Source: Novosphingobium sp. (lineage in GTDB: Bacteria; Pseudomonadota; Alphaproteobacteria; Sphingomonadales; Sphingomonadaceae). From it: 64,000 nt of DNA. Position numbers and translations under genes: made by a program. The notes under the pieces were generated by a model. The model did no database searches and was not told the origin of the DNA. It saw only the letters and a list, made by a program, of their open reading frames with translations. Positions 18,801 to 26,160 of this stretch are shown piece after piece. Each line of letters starts with the position of its first letter. Position 1 is the stretch's first letter. The DNA lies in NCBI GenBank assembly GCA_017745295.1, contig JAGHZR010000019.1, forward strand, positions 20,464 to 84,463. The letters are read 5' to 3'.

Positions 18801-19424
18801 TTTGCCGCCCACCCGGTCGAACAGTATCGCGCAGTGGCTTCGGCCAACGGCGCGCGGACCTATTCCAGCCTCATGACCGGCGGCGGGGCCGGGCGCACCG
18901 GCGCGGTGATGGCGGCCATGGTCGAGAACGTCCAGAAGCGGAAGACCAAGCGCGGCAAGGACTTCGTCATGGCCGACTTTTCCGACCAGTCGGGTAACTT
19001 CTCCGCCTCCTGCTTCGAGGAAAGCATGGTCGAGAATTTCGTGCGCTGGTCGAAGGAGGGTGCCTGCGTGCTGCTCACCGTCGAACTGGACAGCCCCAGC
19101 CCGGACGAGCCGCCCCGTGTGACGGTACGCGGGGCAAGACCGCTGAACGAAGTGAAGGCCGATGCGCGGATGCTGCTGACGCTCGATATCGACCGGGTCG
19201 ATGCGGTGCAGGAACTGGCGATGCTAATGCGTGCCGGAGCGCCGGGCTGCGGCGAAGTGGTGGCAACGCTCGATCTCGGGGAAGGGCGCAAGCAGAAAGT
19301 CCGGCTGGGCCGGGACTTCGCGCTCGACGGCGATTTCGCGGAGCATCTGGCCAGCGTGGCGGGAATATCCAACGTGTCGCTGATTGCGCGGCGCGGTCCC
19401 GAAGGCTTGCGCCGCGCCGCCTGA
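15825..19424 (+). CDS. dnaE: DNA polymerase III alpha subunit
   Basis: The 1199-residue replicative polymerase begins with a PHP domain (FVPLRIFSSFTMLDGAID; then CDRNGLYGA). The C-family catalytic palm has PDFDIDFCETRRG at residues 429-441, the fingers follow, and a helix-hairpin-helix/OB-fold module lies near the C-terminus (KKR-type segment about residues 1020-1110). The length suits DnaE1. The start ATG 15825 fits the family N-terminus. It stands alone: the next plus-strand gene is far downstream. No frameshift or missing catalytic residue was noticed. Confidence 0.95.
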   Translation: MAHAPFVPLRIFSSFTMLDGAIDPKAAAKLAKERNFPAAAICDRNGLYGAPTYAQACKGAGVQPIVGTFLAVARPGAAKQGQDRPIDWLALFAQNEAGWLNLCDLVSRAHLDRPLHLEAHVELDDLRGHTDGLICLTGGGEGALARLYAADRVEAAESYCDSLQALFGNRLYIEIARTGDEAEDGSEEDLIALAYARDIPLVGTNPAQYAEAKFHAAHDAMLCIANSTQVDAADRPRSSPERWVKPVETMQEMFADLPEALANTLVVAQRCAYMPPRRKPLLPSLAGDLEGEARMLADNSRAGLAQRLAPYWPDVTEAELDAAMALQGEAREAAYRELAERGVTEDFLDYAKRLDFEVQIIVGMGFPGYFLIVADFIKWAKDNDIPVGPGRGSGAGSLVAWALTVTDLDPLKLGLLFERFLNPERVSMPDFDIDFCETRRGEVIRYVQSKYGHDHVAQIITFGKMKARAVLRDCGRILQMSYGRVDSLCKMVPNHPTDPWTLTEALHGRKQHGVTKDPPVAEFRREYDVDHEVKRLVDLAVQLEGLPRNSSTHAAGVVIGDRPLAQLVPLYRDPRSDMPVTQFDMKSVEDTGLVKFDFLGLKTLSVLKKACDLLERRGISINLSTLAWDDAAVYELLKRGDTVGVFQLESEGMRRTLAAVKPTNFGDIIALVSLYRPGPMDNIPLFGRRKNGLESIEYPHEKLSGILSETYGIFVYQEQVMQAAQILAGYSLGDADLLRRAMGKKVQAEMDKQRQRFVDGCKDISNIDAAKANELFDLIDKFAGYGFNKSHAAAYALLAYHTAWFKAHYPHEFYAASMCFDMHQSEKLAIFVDDARRNGIQLAAPDINMSEAEFCVEETPDSHAVRYALAGIRNVGEKAMDALVAEREANGKFASLDDVFRRAPAGSMNRRQLESLAAAGGFDGLEPNRAKVLANADTLLAEADRSSRERNSDQNSLFGGDDHVEQGLRLVEAEPWNRTDQMAKERETFGFYFAAHPVEQYRAVASANGARTYSSLMTGGGAGRTGAVMAAMVENVQKRKTKRGKDFVMADFSDQSGNFSASCFEESMVENFVRWSKEGACVLLTVELDSPSPDEPPRVTVRGARPLNEVKADARMLLTLDIDRVDAVQELAMLMRAGAPGCGEVVATLDLGEGRKQKVRLGRDFALDGDFAEHLASVAGISNVSLIARRGPEGLRRAA

Positions 19425-19438
19425 TCGGGTGGAACGCC

Positions 19439-19729
19439 TTAGTTGCCTTGATCGTCCTTGAGATTGTTCGAGGCGTCCTGCGCGGCGTCGCCTACTTTGC
19501 CGGCTGCATTGCCGACGCTCTGGGCGGCTCCGGCAATGGCGTCGTCCTTTGCCGTCTCGCTCTTCGTGCCCTGACTGAACAGATAGATCCCGCCTGCTAC
19601 CAGGATCAGCAGGATCAGCGCCATGATCATTCCGGTCGCCCCGCTCGATGATCCGCGCTCACGAATGATCGTGGTCGTTGTCGTGGGGGCTTCCGGGGCG
19701 CGCTCTACTTTCGCGGGTTCATCGGTCAT
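19439..19729 (-). CDS. Small single-pass membrane protein of unknown function
   Basis: This is a 96-residue protein. A charged and Thr-rich N-terminal tail precedes one membrane segment (MIMALILLILVAGGIYLF, about residues 34-51) and a C-terminal tail rich in Ala, Asp and Asn (GAAQSVGNAAGKVGDAAQDA). The tail resembles the amphipathic repeats of stress-related LEA-like or CsbD-like small proteins, but I assign no family. It starts in a region with AGGA before the ATG and is convergent with dnaE. Confidence 0.65.
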   Translation of the reverse strand: MTDEPAKVERAPEAPTTTTTIIRERGSSSGATGMIMALILLILVAGGIYLFSQGTKSETAKDDAIAGAAQSVGNAAGKVGDAAQDASNNLKDDQGN

Positions 19730-19797
19730 GCCGTCCTCCTGTCCTGTTTTCGTCGTTGGGCAGGGAAACGCCTGAGCGGGCGTTCGGTTTCTGGCAG

Positions 19798-20868
19798 CTA
19801 TAGCAGCGAGAGTTGGCCATCCAGCGAGGGCCTGCGGAAACCGGAGCTATCGAGCACATGGGCGGGACGGGAAAATCCCATGCGCGTCATGGCCAGCCGG
19901 AAGCGGTGCCGGAACAGGTCCGCCCAGACACCTTGCGGGCGCATACGGGTGAAGAAGTTCGGATCGTTGTCCTTGCCCCCGCGCATCGACTGGATCGTCG
20001 CCATGACCTTGCCCGCGCGGTCGGGGAAGTGGGCCTCCAGCCATTCGCGGAACAGCGGCGCGACTTCGTGGGGCAGGCGGATCATGATCCAGGTCGCATG
20101 ATGAATGCCCTGGTCCAGCGCGGCCTTTAGTATTTCCTCCAGATACTGGTCGGTGATCGAGGGAATGACCGGCGCGATCGAGACATGGGCCGGTACGCCT
20201 GCCGCTGCCAGCCTGCCGAGCGCCGCGATCCGCTTGGCCGGCGCCGCCGCGCGCGGTTCCAGCAGGCGTGATAGGCCGGGGTCCATGCTCGTCACCGATA
20301 TGGCCACGGATATGAGGCGGAACCGGGCCATTTCCGCGATCAGGTCAAGGTCGTGCAGCACCCGGTCGGACTTCGTGGTGATCGAGACCGGGTGGCGCGT
20401 TGCCAGGCAGAGTTCCAGCACACTGCGAGTGATTCGATAGCGGCCCTCGATCGGCTGGTAGGGGTCGGTATTGGTGCCCATGGCGATCGGCGCCGGACGA
20501 TAGCTAGGTTTGGCGAGCGCCGCGCGCAGCAGCCGCGCCGCATCGGGCTTGGCGAAAAGCTTCGTTTCGAAATCGAGGCCGGGGGACAGGTCGTGATAGG
20601 CATGGGTAGGCCGTGCGAAACAATAGATGCAGCCGTGCTCGCAGCCGCGATAGGCGTTGATCGAGCGATCGAAGGGAATGTCGGGGGATTTGTTGAACGA
20701 CAGGATCGAGCGCGGATGTTCTTCGGTAACCGTAGTGGCGGGGTGGCGGGCAGGGCCGTCGATGTCTTCCATCGCATCCAGCCAGTCGCCGTCCGCCTCC
20801 CGCTGGGGGAGGTTGAAGCGCTTGCTCGCCTGGCCGCTGACGGCGCCTCTTCCCTTGTGGATTCGCAT
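19798..20868 (-). CDS. PA0069-family radical SAM protein
   Basis: This 356-residue radical SAM protein resembles spore photoproduct lyase (SplB) and the PA0069 family of unknown function. The cluster motif is CEHGCIYC (C76, C80, C83, the Cx3Cx2C form), followed by FARPTHAY. The segments GTNTDPYQPIEGRYRITRS and SITTKSDRVLHDLD are typical. The order is an N-terminal extension of about 70 residues, then a partial TIM barrel. The chemical role is not known. It is divergent from the TetR gene with about 100 bases between them. Confidence 0.85.
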   Translation of the reverse strand: MRIHKGRGAVSGQASKRFNLPQREADGDWLDAMEDIDGPARHPATTVTEEHPRSILSFNKSPDIPFDRSINAYRGCEHGCIYCFARPTHAYHDLSPGLDFETKLFAKPDAARLLRAALAKPSYRPAPIAMGTNTDPYQPIEGRYRITRSVLELCLATRHPVSITTKSDRVLHDLDLIAEMARFRLISVAISVTSMDPGLSRLLEPRAAAPAKRIAALGRLAAAGVPAHVSIAPVIPSITDQYLEEILKAALDQGIHHATWIMIRLPHEVAPLFREWLEAHFPDRAGKVMATIQSMRGGKDNDPNFFTRMRPQGVWADLFRHRFRLAMTRMGFSRPAHVLDSSGFRRPSLDGQLSLL

Positions 20869-20968
20869 CCCGCAGGAATGAACAAAAAGAGAACAAATGG
20901 CAAGGCGGTCCGCCTTGGTTGATCTTGGAAGCGGCAGGTCTTAGGCAGACGCGCGAAAAGGAGATCCG

Positions 20969-21550
20969 ATGGCAGGCGCAGCACGCAGGATAGGGGCCGA
21001 GACATCCGCGACGCGGGCGCGCATCGTCGAGGCGACCGTCGAACTCATTCGGGACGAAGGCTATGCGGCCGCCAGCACGCGGCGCGTCGCCGCACGGGCA
21101 GGTCTCAAGCCTTCGCTGGTGCACTACTATTTCCCGACAACCGACGATCTGCTCCTCGAAGTGTGCCGTCAGGGTGCGGCGGACAGCGACCGGATGATCG
21201 AGGAGGCGCTGGCCTCGCCCGATCCCGTCCGGGCGCTCTGGGGCTTCTTCGTCGATACGAGCCGCACGGCGATGTCGCTGGAATTCATGGCACTGGCCAA
21301 CCATCGTCCCGCCGTTCGCGAGAAGATGGCCGAGCACAGCGTCGCCATGCGCAAGCGGCAGGTCGAGATTCTCGAACGCCTGCTGGGAGATCGCATGAAG
21401 GCGGTGGAAGGCTTCGATCCGGCTGCGCTCGCGGTGGTCCTGGCTGGAATCGGCCGCTGCATCGTCATGGAGAAAGGCCTCGGCGTCGAGGCCGGGCATG
21501 AGCAGGCACGCGCCCTCGTCGAGGGCTGGCTCGACCGTCTCAAGCCCTGA
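20969..21550 (+). CDS. TetR/AcrR family transcriptional regulator
   Basis: This 193-residue regulator has an N-terminal helix-turn-helix (ARIVEATVELIRDEG, then STRRVAARAGLKPSLVHYYFPTTDDLL, about residues 15-62). The ligand-binding helical domain follows. The target is unknown, but the dioxygenase gene begins 123 bases downstream on the same strand, so control of that gene or of itself is plausible. AAGGAGATCCG lies just before the ATG, a good ribosome site. Confidence 0.88.
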   Translation: MAGAARRIGAETSATRARIVEATVELIRDEGYAAASTRRVAARAGLKPSLVHYYFPTTDDLLLEVCRQGAADSDRMIEEALASPDPVRALWGFFVDTSRTAMSLEFMALANHRPAVREKMAEHSVAMRKRQVEILERLLGDRMKAVEGFDPAALAVVLAGIGRCIVMEKGLGVEAGHEQARALVEGWLDRLKP

Positions 21551-21673
21551 CTCCGCGGCAGCGATTGATCGCGGCCCTTTTGCCTGCGCCTCTTTGAACA
21601 GGCGTTCAGTCCGTGGTATCGTCTCCCGTGAGCCGCTTATCCAGCGGCCGAACCTGACGGGAGAGTTGGAGAC

Positions 21674-22519
21674 ATGTCGGTCGAGACCCAGACCAGGCTG
21701 AAGGCCGAAGAGATCAAGCCGAAAATCGGCAGCCGCGTGCTGAATACGAAAGAAGAACTGCTCGGCGGGGAGATCGCCACGGAAATCCGCGAGCTGTTGG
21801 AAGCGCGCGGGGTGCTGGTATTCCCGCAAGTGAACTTCACCGATGAAGAGCAGGTCGCCTTCACCAAGACGCTCGGCATTTTCGCGCCCGAGCGCAAGGG
21901 GGGCGAGGAAGTGATCTCGAAGATCACGCTCGACGCCAGGGAAAACCCGATGGCGGCCGAGTACCTCAAGGGTTCGCTCTACTGGCACATCGACGGCACC
22001 CGCAACGACGTGCCGATCCTGGCCTCGCTGCTGTCGTGCCGGGTGCCGAGCCCGCGTGGCACCGGCAATACCGGTTTCGCCAATACGTATGCGGCTTTCG
22101 AGGACCTTCCTGCCGACAGGCAGGCCGAGTACGAGCAGTACCGTGTGGTTCACGGCCCTTGGGCCAGCCTCTTCTACTACGAGCCGGAACCCAGCCTCGC
22201 CAAGTTGCAGGGCTATGCCCAGATCGGGGAGCAGGAACTGCCGCTCGTGTGGAAGCACAAGTCCGGGCGCAAGAGCCTGGTGATCGGGTGCACCGCAGCA
22301 CAGGTGGTCGGCAAGTCCGCTCTGGAAAGCGCGATGATCATCCATGGTCTGCGTGAATGGGCGACCGGCCCGGAATTCACGTACAGCCACGAATGGGAAG
22401 TCGGCGATCTCGTCATGTGGGACAACACCGGCACGATGCACCGCGCCGAGGCCTATGACCCGACTTGCGGGCGCATGATGCACCGCACCAAGCTCGAGGG
22501 CGAAGAGCCTTTCGAGTAA
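21674..22519 (+). CDS. TauD/TfdA family Fe(II)/2-oxoglutarate dioxygenase
   Basis: This 281-residue non-haem iron dioxygenase has the facial triad H105, D107 (WHIDGT) and H256 (GTMHRA), with R267 (CGRMMHR) placed to bind 2-oxoglutarate. Family members hydroxylate taurine, 2,4-D, sulfonates or other small acids; the substrate here cannot be read from sequence. The preceding TetR gene may regulate it. GGGAGAG at about 21659-21665 is a good ribosome site. A hairpin terminator follows the gene. Confidence 0.87.
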   Translation: MSVETQTRLKAEEIKPKIGSRVLNTKEELLGGEIATEIRELLEARGVLVFPQVNFTDEEQVAFTKTLGIFAPERKGGEEVISKITLDARENPMAAEYLKGSLYWHIDGTRNDVPILASLLSCRVPSPRGTGNTGFANTYAAFEDLPADRQAEYEQYRVVHGPWASLFYYEPEPSLAKLQGYAQIGEQELPLVWKHKSGRKSLVIGCTAAQVVGKSALESAMIIHGLREWATGPEFTYSHEWEVGDLVMWDNTGTMHRAEAYDPTCGRMMHRTKLEGEEPFE

Positions 22520-22564
22520 GCGGACGAGGTTCGGGCGCAGGGGGCGCCGTCAGTGAATCTTCCA

Positions 22565-22597
22565 GGCTCGCCGAACTTCGTTTCGGCGGGCCTTTTT
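22565..22597 (+). terminator. Rho-independent terminator of the dioxygenase gene
   Basis: An 11-bp stem (GGCTCGCCGAA with TTCGGCGGGCC, one G-U) closes a 6-base loop, followed by TTTTT. Confidence 0.85.
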
Positions 22598-22618
22598 CAT
22601 GGTGGCATTTGGCCAAAG

Positions 22619-22645
22619 AAAAACCCCCCGCCTTGCGGCGGAGGG
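22619..22645 (-). terminator. Rho-independent terminator of icd
   Basis: Read on the minus strand, CCCTCCGCC pairs with GGCGGGGGG around a GCAA loop, followed by TTTTT. It sits 35 bases past the icd stop. Confidence 0.85.
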
Positions 22646-22679
22646 TCTTCTTCGAACTCGGTTTCAATCAGGCGGAGGC

Positions 22680-23900
22680 TCAGCCCCAGCTTGCCATCTT
22701 GGTTTCGAGGTTCTTGACGATTTCCTCGAAGAACTGCTCGGTGGTCATCCAGTTCTGGTCCGGACCGATCAGCAGTGCGAGGTCCTTGGTCATCTTGCCG
22801 CTTTCGACGGTTTCGATGCAGACCTGTTCCAGCGTCTCGGCGAACTTCACCACTTCCGGGGTCTCGTCGAACTTGCCGCGATAGGCGATGCCGCGCGTCC
22901 AGGCGAAGATCGAGGCGATCGGGTTGGTCGAGGTCGCCTTGCCCTGCTGGTGCTGGCGGTAGTGACGGGTCACGGTGCCGTGAGCGGCTTCCGCTTCGAC
23001 GGTCTTGCCGTCGGGCGAGAGCAGGACCGAGGTCATCAGTCCCAGCGAGCCGAAGCCCTGGGCAACGGTGTCCGACTGCACGTCGCCGTCGTAGTTCTTG
23101 CAGGCCCAGACGAACTTGCCCGACCACTTGAGCGCCGAGGCGACCATGTCGTCGATCAGGCGATGTTCGTAGACGATGCCGGCCGCCTTGAACTTGTCGG
23201 CGAATTCGGCGTCGAACACTTCCTGGAACAGATCCTTGAAGCGGCCGTCATAGGCCTTGAGGATCGTGTTCTTGGTCGAGAGGTAGACCGGCCAGCCGAG
23301 ATTGAGGCCGTAGTTGAACGAAGCGCGTGCGAAGTCGCGGATCGATTCGTCGAGGTTGTACATCGCCATGGCGACGCCCGGAGCCGGGAAGTCGAACACG
23401 TCGAGGTCGATCTTCTCGCCGCTCTCGCCGTCCCACACCAGGCGCAGCTTGCCGGGGCCGGGGATCAGGGTGTCGGTGGCCTTGTACTGGTCGCCGAAAG
23501 CGTGGCGGCCGACGACGATCGGGTCGGTCCAGCCCGGAACCAGGCGGGGCACGTTCGAGATCACGATCGGCTCGCGGAAGACGACGCCGCCGAGGATGTT
23601 GCGGATCGTGCCGTTGGGCGACTTCCACATCTTCTTGAGGTCGAATTCGGTGACGCGGGCTTCGTCGGGGGTGATCGTCGCGCACTTCACGGCAACGCCG
23701 TGTTCCTTGGTGGCGTTGGCGGCGTCGACAGTGATCTGGTCGCCGGTCTCGTCGCGCTTCTGGACCGAGAGGTCGTAGTACTTGAGGTCGATGTCGAGGT
23801 AGGGGAGGATCAGCCGTTCACGGATCCATTCCCAGATGATCCGCGTCATTTCATCGCCGTCCATCTCGACGATGGGATTCTTGACCTTGATTTTTGCCAT
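22680..23900 (-). CDS. icd: NADP-dependent isocitrate dehydrogenase
   Basis: This 406-residue homodimeric enzyme is of the eukaryotic-IDH1 type common in alphaproteobacteria. It oxidises isocitrate to 2-oxoglutarate with NADP+ in the citric acid cycle. IVEMDGDEMTRIIW at the N-terminus, SPNGTIRNILGG, and SDTVAQGFGSLGLMTSVL are diagnostic of the class, and length agrees (about 405-415). A clean terminator follows. KorAB, which uses the product 2-oxoglutarate, lies 18 kb away. Start at ATG 23900 after GGGGAGTTTTCCGGA. Confidence 0.95.
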   Translation of the reverse strand: MAKIKVKNPIVEMDGDEMTRIIWEWIRERLILPYLDIDLKYYDLSVQKRDETGDQITVDAANATKEHGVAVKCATITPDEARVTEFDLKKMWKSPNGTIRNILGGVVFREPIVISNVPRLVPGWTDPIVVGRHAFGDQYKATDTLIPGPGKLRLVWDGESGEKIDLDVFDFPAPGVAMAMYNLDESIRDFARASFNYGLNLGWPVYLSTKNTILKAYDGRFKDLFQEVFDAEFADKFKAAGIVYEHRLIDDMVASALKWSGKFVWACKNYDGDVQSDTVAQGFGSLGLMTSVLLSPDGKTVEAEAAHGTVTRHYRQHQQGKATSTNPIASIFAWTRGIAYRGKFDETPEVVKFAETLEQVCIETVESGKMTKDLALLIGPDQNWMTTEQFFEEIVKNLETKMASWG

Positions 23901-24071
23901 TCCGGAAAACTCCCCTGGAGATGAGAATTGGGGGTCTCTTAGGCAGGCGGGGGGCGGCTGGCAAGGCGGGTTGCGGCCCGGCTGCCCGCTTTGCGCGGCG
24001 GCGGAGTTGCACCGCTTGCATGGTCGGGAGCGATCACGGCGGCGATGGAAAATCGCGGTGGCTGGAAAGAG

Positions 24072-24104
24072 AAAGCCCCGCTAAGTCAGAGACTTGCGGG
24101 GCTC
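24072..24104 (-). terminator. Probable terminator of tRNA-Val
   Basis: On the minus strand, AGCCCCGC pairs with GCGGGGCT across a loop region that itself can pair (AGTC with GACT), followed by TTTCTCTTT, directly after the tRNA 3' end. Confidence 0.75.
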
Positions 24105-24109
24105 TCGAA

Positions 24110-24184
24110 TGGTGGGCGTAGCAAGGATTGAACTTGCGACCCCTACGATGTCAACATAGTGCTCTACCACTGAGCTATACGCCC
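24110..24184 (-). tRNA. tRNA-Val (anticodon GAC)
   Basis: The cloverleaf is complete on the minus strand. Acceptor GGGCGTA pairs with TACGCCC, the D-arm is AGCTCAGTGGTAGAGC, the anticodon stem CTATG/CGTAG closes the loop TTGACAT (anticodon GAC), the T-arm has GTTCAATCC, and the CCA end is encoded. It decodes GUC/GUU. Confidence 0.95.
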
Positions 24185-24321
24185 GCACCATTCGGTCAGT
24201 CCGTTGCGGCTCCGTAGTGCCGCTCGGTGGAGTGGGCCTCTAACGGTGAGGCCGGAGGTTGGCAACCGGTTTTTTCAAAAAAGTTTCACGAGCCTGTGGG
24301 TAGCTCTGTGGATAGCCGGAA

Positions 24322-24696
24322 TTACAGCCGGACATGCTCGGAAAGGCCGAAAAGGCGCTGAACTTCCATAACGATATCACGCAGATGGAAGGGCTTGGAC
24401 AGGACCTTGGCATGCGGGGCCTCGCGGCCCGCGCGCAGCGATACGGCGGCGAAACCGGTGATGAACATCACTTTCGTCATCGGGGAAATTTCGGCGCAGC
24501 GCTGCGCCAGCTCGATTCCATCCATCTCGGGCATGACGATGTCCGAGAGCAGGAGGTCGAAATGTTCGTTCTGGAGATAAGGCAGGGCTTCGGTTCCCCG
24601 GTCCACCGCCAGCACTTCGTAGCCGGCGTTCTCCAGGGCGCGGGCCAGATAGGTGCGCATGGCCTGGTCGTCTTCGGCAAGCAGGATGCGGATCAT
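24322..24696 (-). CDS. cpdR: CpdR-like single-domain response regulator
   Basis: This 124-residue receiver-only protein is of the CpdR family. In Caulobacter, unphosphorylated CpdR helps deliver ClpXP substrates at the cell-cycle transition, and phosphorylation comes from the CckA-ChpT relay. Visible are acidic residues in AEDD, the phosphorylation site D52 (LLLSDIVMPEMDG), and K101 (VLSKPFHLRD). No output domain follows. The sequence FITGFAAVSL and SKPFHLRDIV match the family. The start at 24696 (MIRILLAEDD) is chosen; the frame extends to 24762 without family support. It is divergent from the N-formylglutamate amidohydrolase gene. Confidence 0.9.
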   Translation of the reverse strand: MIRILLAEDDQAMRTYLARALENAGYEVLAVDRGTEALPYLQNEHFDLLLSDIVMPEMDGIELAQRCAEISPMTKVMFITGFAAVSLRAGREAPHAKVLSKPFHLRDIVMEVQRLFGLSEHVRL

Positions 24697-24837
24697 CGCG
24701 TTTTCATGTCCAAATTCGTTGATGGCGTGTCGTACGCTGGTACGGGCGCTCCTATGAGCCAAGACATATACCTTGTCCGGTTAAAATTCTTGTTCGGAAT
24801 GTTTACCTGACCGGGAACGGGACGCTTTGACAGGGGC

Positions 24838-25815
24838 ATGCGAAAGGGCCAGCTTGAAGACATGATCGATCCTTCGGGCGATAATGATTCGCAACAAGGT
24901 TCCGGCGGGCGTATTCCCGATGCTCCCGGCATTCCCGCTTTCGTTCTGTCCGGGCAGGAGCCTTCCCCCATACCCGTGCTGATTGCGGTGCCTCATGCAG
25001 GCAGGGCCTATCCTGCGCGGTTGCTGGACGGAATGCGCAAGCCCGGCGCGGTCTGCGTCAGGCTGGAGGACCGCTTCGTCGATCGGGTCGCCCGAGGAGT
25101 GGCGAGGGCAACCGGTGCGCCTCTGCTGCTTGCCCAGGCGCCGCGAGCCATGATCGACCTGAACCGCGCGCCGGACGATATCGACTGGGAGATGGTGAAA
25201 CGGGCTTCACCCGCCGAAGGGCGTCGCCCGCTGCCCAGTCGCCGCGTGCGGAGCGGGTTGGGCCTCATTCCGCGTCGTCTTTCCGGTTTCGGCGAGATAT
25301 GGCGGGGGCGCCTTGAAGAAGCCGATCTGCGCGCGCGTATCGACCTTGTCCACGAGCCTTATCATGCGGCGCTGTCTCGCGCGCTGGCCGGGCTGTGCGA
25401 TCGGTGGGGAGCGGCCTTGCTGCTCGACCTTCATTCGATGCCGCCGCTGGTGCCGCGCCCGGGGAGCGAGCCTGCCCGGTTTGTCGTCGGGGATCGGTTC
25501 GGGGCGAGTTGTCACGGCAGTCTTGTCGGCACCGCCTTCTCGCACTTCGCGGCGGAGGGCTGGGAGGTAGCGCACAATCGCCCTTATGCAGGGGGCTATG
25601 TGCTGGACCGGCATGGCGCACCCGGCGAATCGATCCATGCCATGCAGCTGGAAATCGACCGCAGTTGCTATCTCGATTCGCAGCTTCTGGAGCCGGGGGC
25701 GGGCATGGAGCCGATGATCGATCTGGTGTCGGGTCTGGTTCGGCGACTGGCTGCTACCGTCTGCGAACTGGCGCAGGGACCGGGCGGCAAGCGCTGGGCG
25801 CAGGCTGCGGAATAG
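24838..25815 (+). CDS. N-formylglutamate amidohydrolase family protein
   Basis: This 325-residue zinc-dependent hydrolase of the FGase family (PF05013 by motif recognition) typically cleaves N-formylglutamate or other N-acyl amino acids. PVLIAVPHAGRAYP, the LEDRFVD segment, DLHSMPP and HNRPYAGG supply the expected metal and substrate residues. The ATG at 24838 has AGGGG just before it; 24862 is an alternative. Its divergent pairing with cpdR is seen in many alphaproteobacteria as I recall. The substrate is inferred. Confidence 0.82.
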   Translation: MRKGQLEDMIDPSGDNDSQQGSGGRIPDAPGIPAFVLSGQEPSPIPVLIAVPHAGRAYPARLLDGMRKPGAVCVRLEDRFVDRVARGVARATGAPLLLAQAPRAMIDLNRAPDDIDWEMVKRASPAEGRRPLPSRRVRSGLGLIPRRLSGFGEIWRGRLEEADLRARIDLVHEPYHAALSRALAGLCDRWGAALLLDLHSMPPLVPRPGSEPARFVVGDRFGASCHGSLVGTAFSHFAAEGWEVAHNRPYAGGYVLDRHGAPGESIHAMQLEIDRSCYLDSQLLEPGAGMEPMIDLVSGLVRRLAATVCELAQGPGGKRWAQAAE

Positions 25816-25898
25816 CCATGGCGCAGGATGCCAATGCGTCCTGCATAAGCTTATAAGATGCTGATATCGCGGGAAATGCCTGCCTGTACGGGGGCATT

Positions 25899-26000
25899 AA
25901 AAAACCACCTCGCGCGATGCGCGAGGTGGCCAAGGTTCAGGGAGGAGGTGCACGATGTGCACCAGCCTGACCGGGCCATGAGGGTAGCGCCGATCAGGTA
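25899..26000 (-). ncRNA. suhB: Probable SuhB-type small RNA
   Basis: Nothing codes here, yet there is a full transcription unit on the minus strand of about 100 nt. It has a 5' hairpin (CCTGATCGG with CCCGGTCAGG), then a GTGCAC-GAT-GTGCAC hairpin. A single-stranded CTCCTCCCT, complementary to ribosome-binding sites, follows. A strong terminator hairpin ends it (CCACCTCGCG with its complement at 25905-25929, then six T). The CTCCTCCCTGAACCTTGGCCACC core resembles the alphaproteobacterial suhB/MmgR sRNA family as I remember it (Rfam suhB), which includes a Sphingopyxis sRNA acting on a catabolic regulator. Promoter elements lie just upstream. Confidence 0.7.
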
Positions 26001-26005
26001 GCCTT

Positions 26006-26033
26006 AACATAGCAACCCTGATGGCACATTCAA
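26006..26033 (-). promoter_or_regulatory. Promoter of the SuhB-like sRNA
   Basis: On the minus strand, TTGAAT (26028-26033) and TATGTT (26006-26011) are spaced by 16 bases, placing the start near 25999-26000, just before the first hairpin of the RNA. Confidence 0.6.
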
Positions 26034-26046
26034 CCCCTAGAATGAA

Positions 26047-26151
26047 GCAGGCGACATATCTTTTGCAAGCATGTGTTTGAAGAGCGTCGCATAATGGCGC
26101 GGGGGTGTGACAAAATTGTCATAAACCCCCGCTCCGAACATGGTCGCCTGC
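26047..26151. repeat. Nested inverted repeats downstream of sapC
   Basis: An inner hairpin (GCGGGGGT with ACCCCCGC, plus GACAA with TTGTC, 26099-26132) lies inside a 9-bp outer inverted repeat, GCAGGCGAC (26047-26055) and GTCGCCTGC (26143-26151). The inner hairpin probably ends the sapC transcript, but there is no T-tract. Confidence 0.6.
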
Positions 26152-26160
26152 CTTATTCCA

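Noticed and set aside
16320..18812. 830-codon minus-strand frame opposite dnaE
   Set aside because: Codon position GC and protein composition fit a shadow; dnaE motifs are intact on the other strand.
20504..22483. 659-codon minus-strand frame across TetR and dioxygenase genes
   Set aside because: It crosses two real genes and an intergenic region with no ribosome site or domain.
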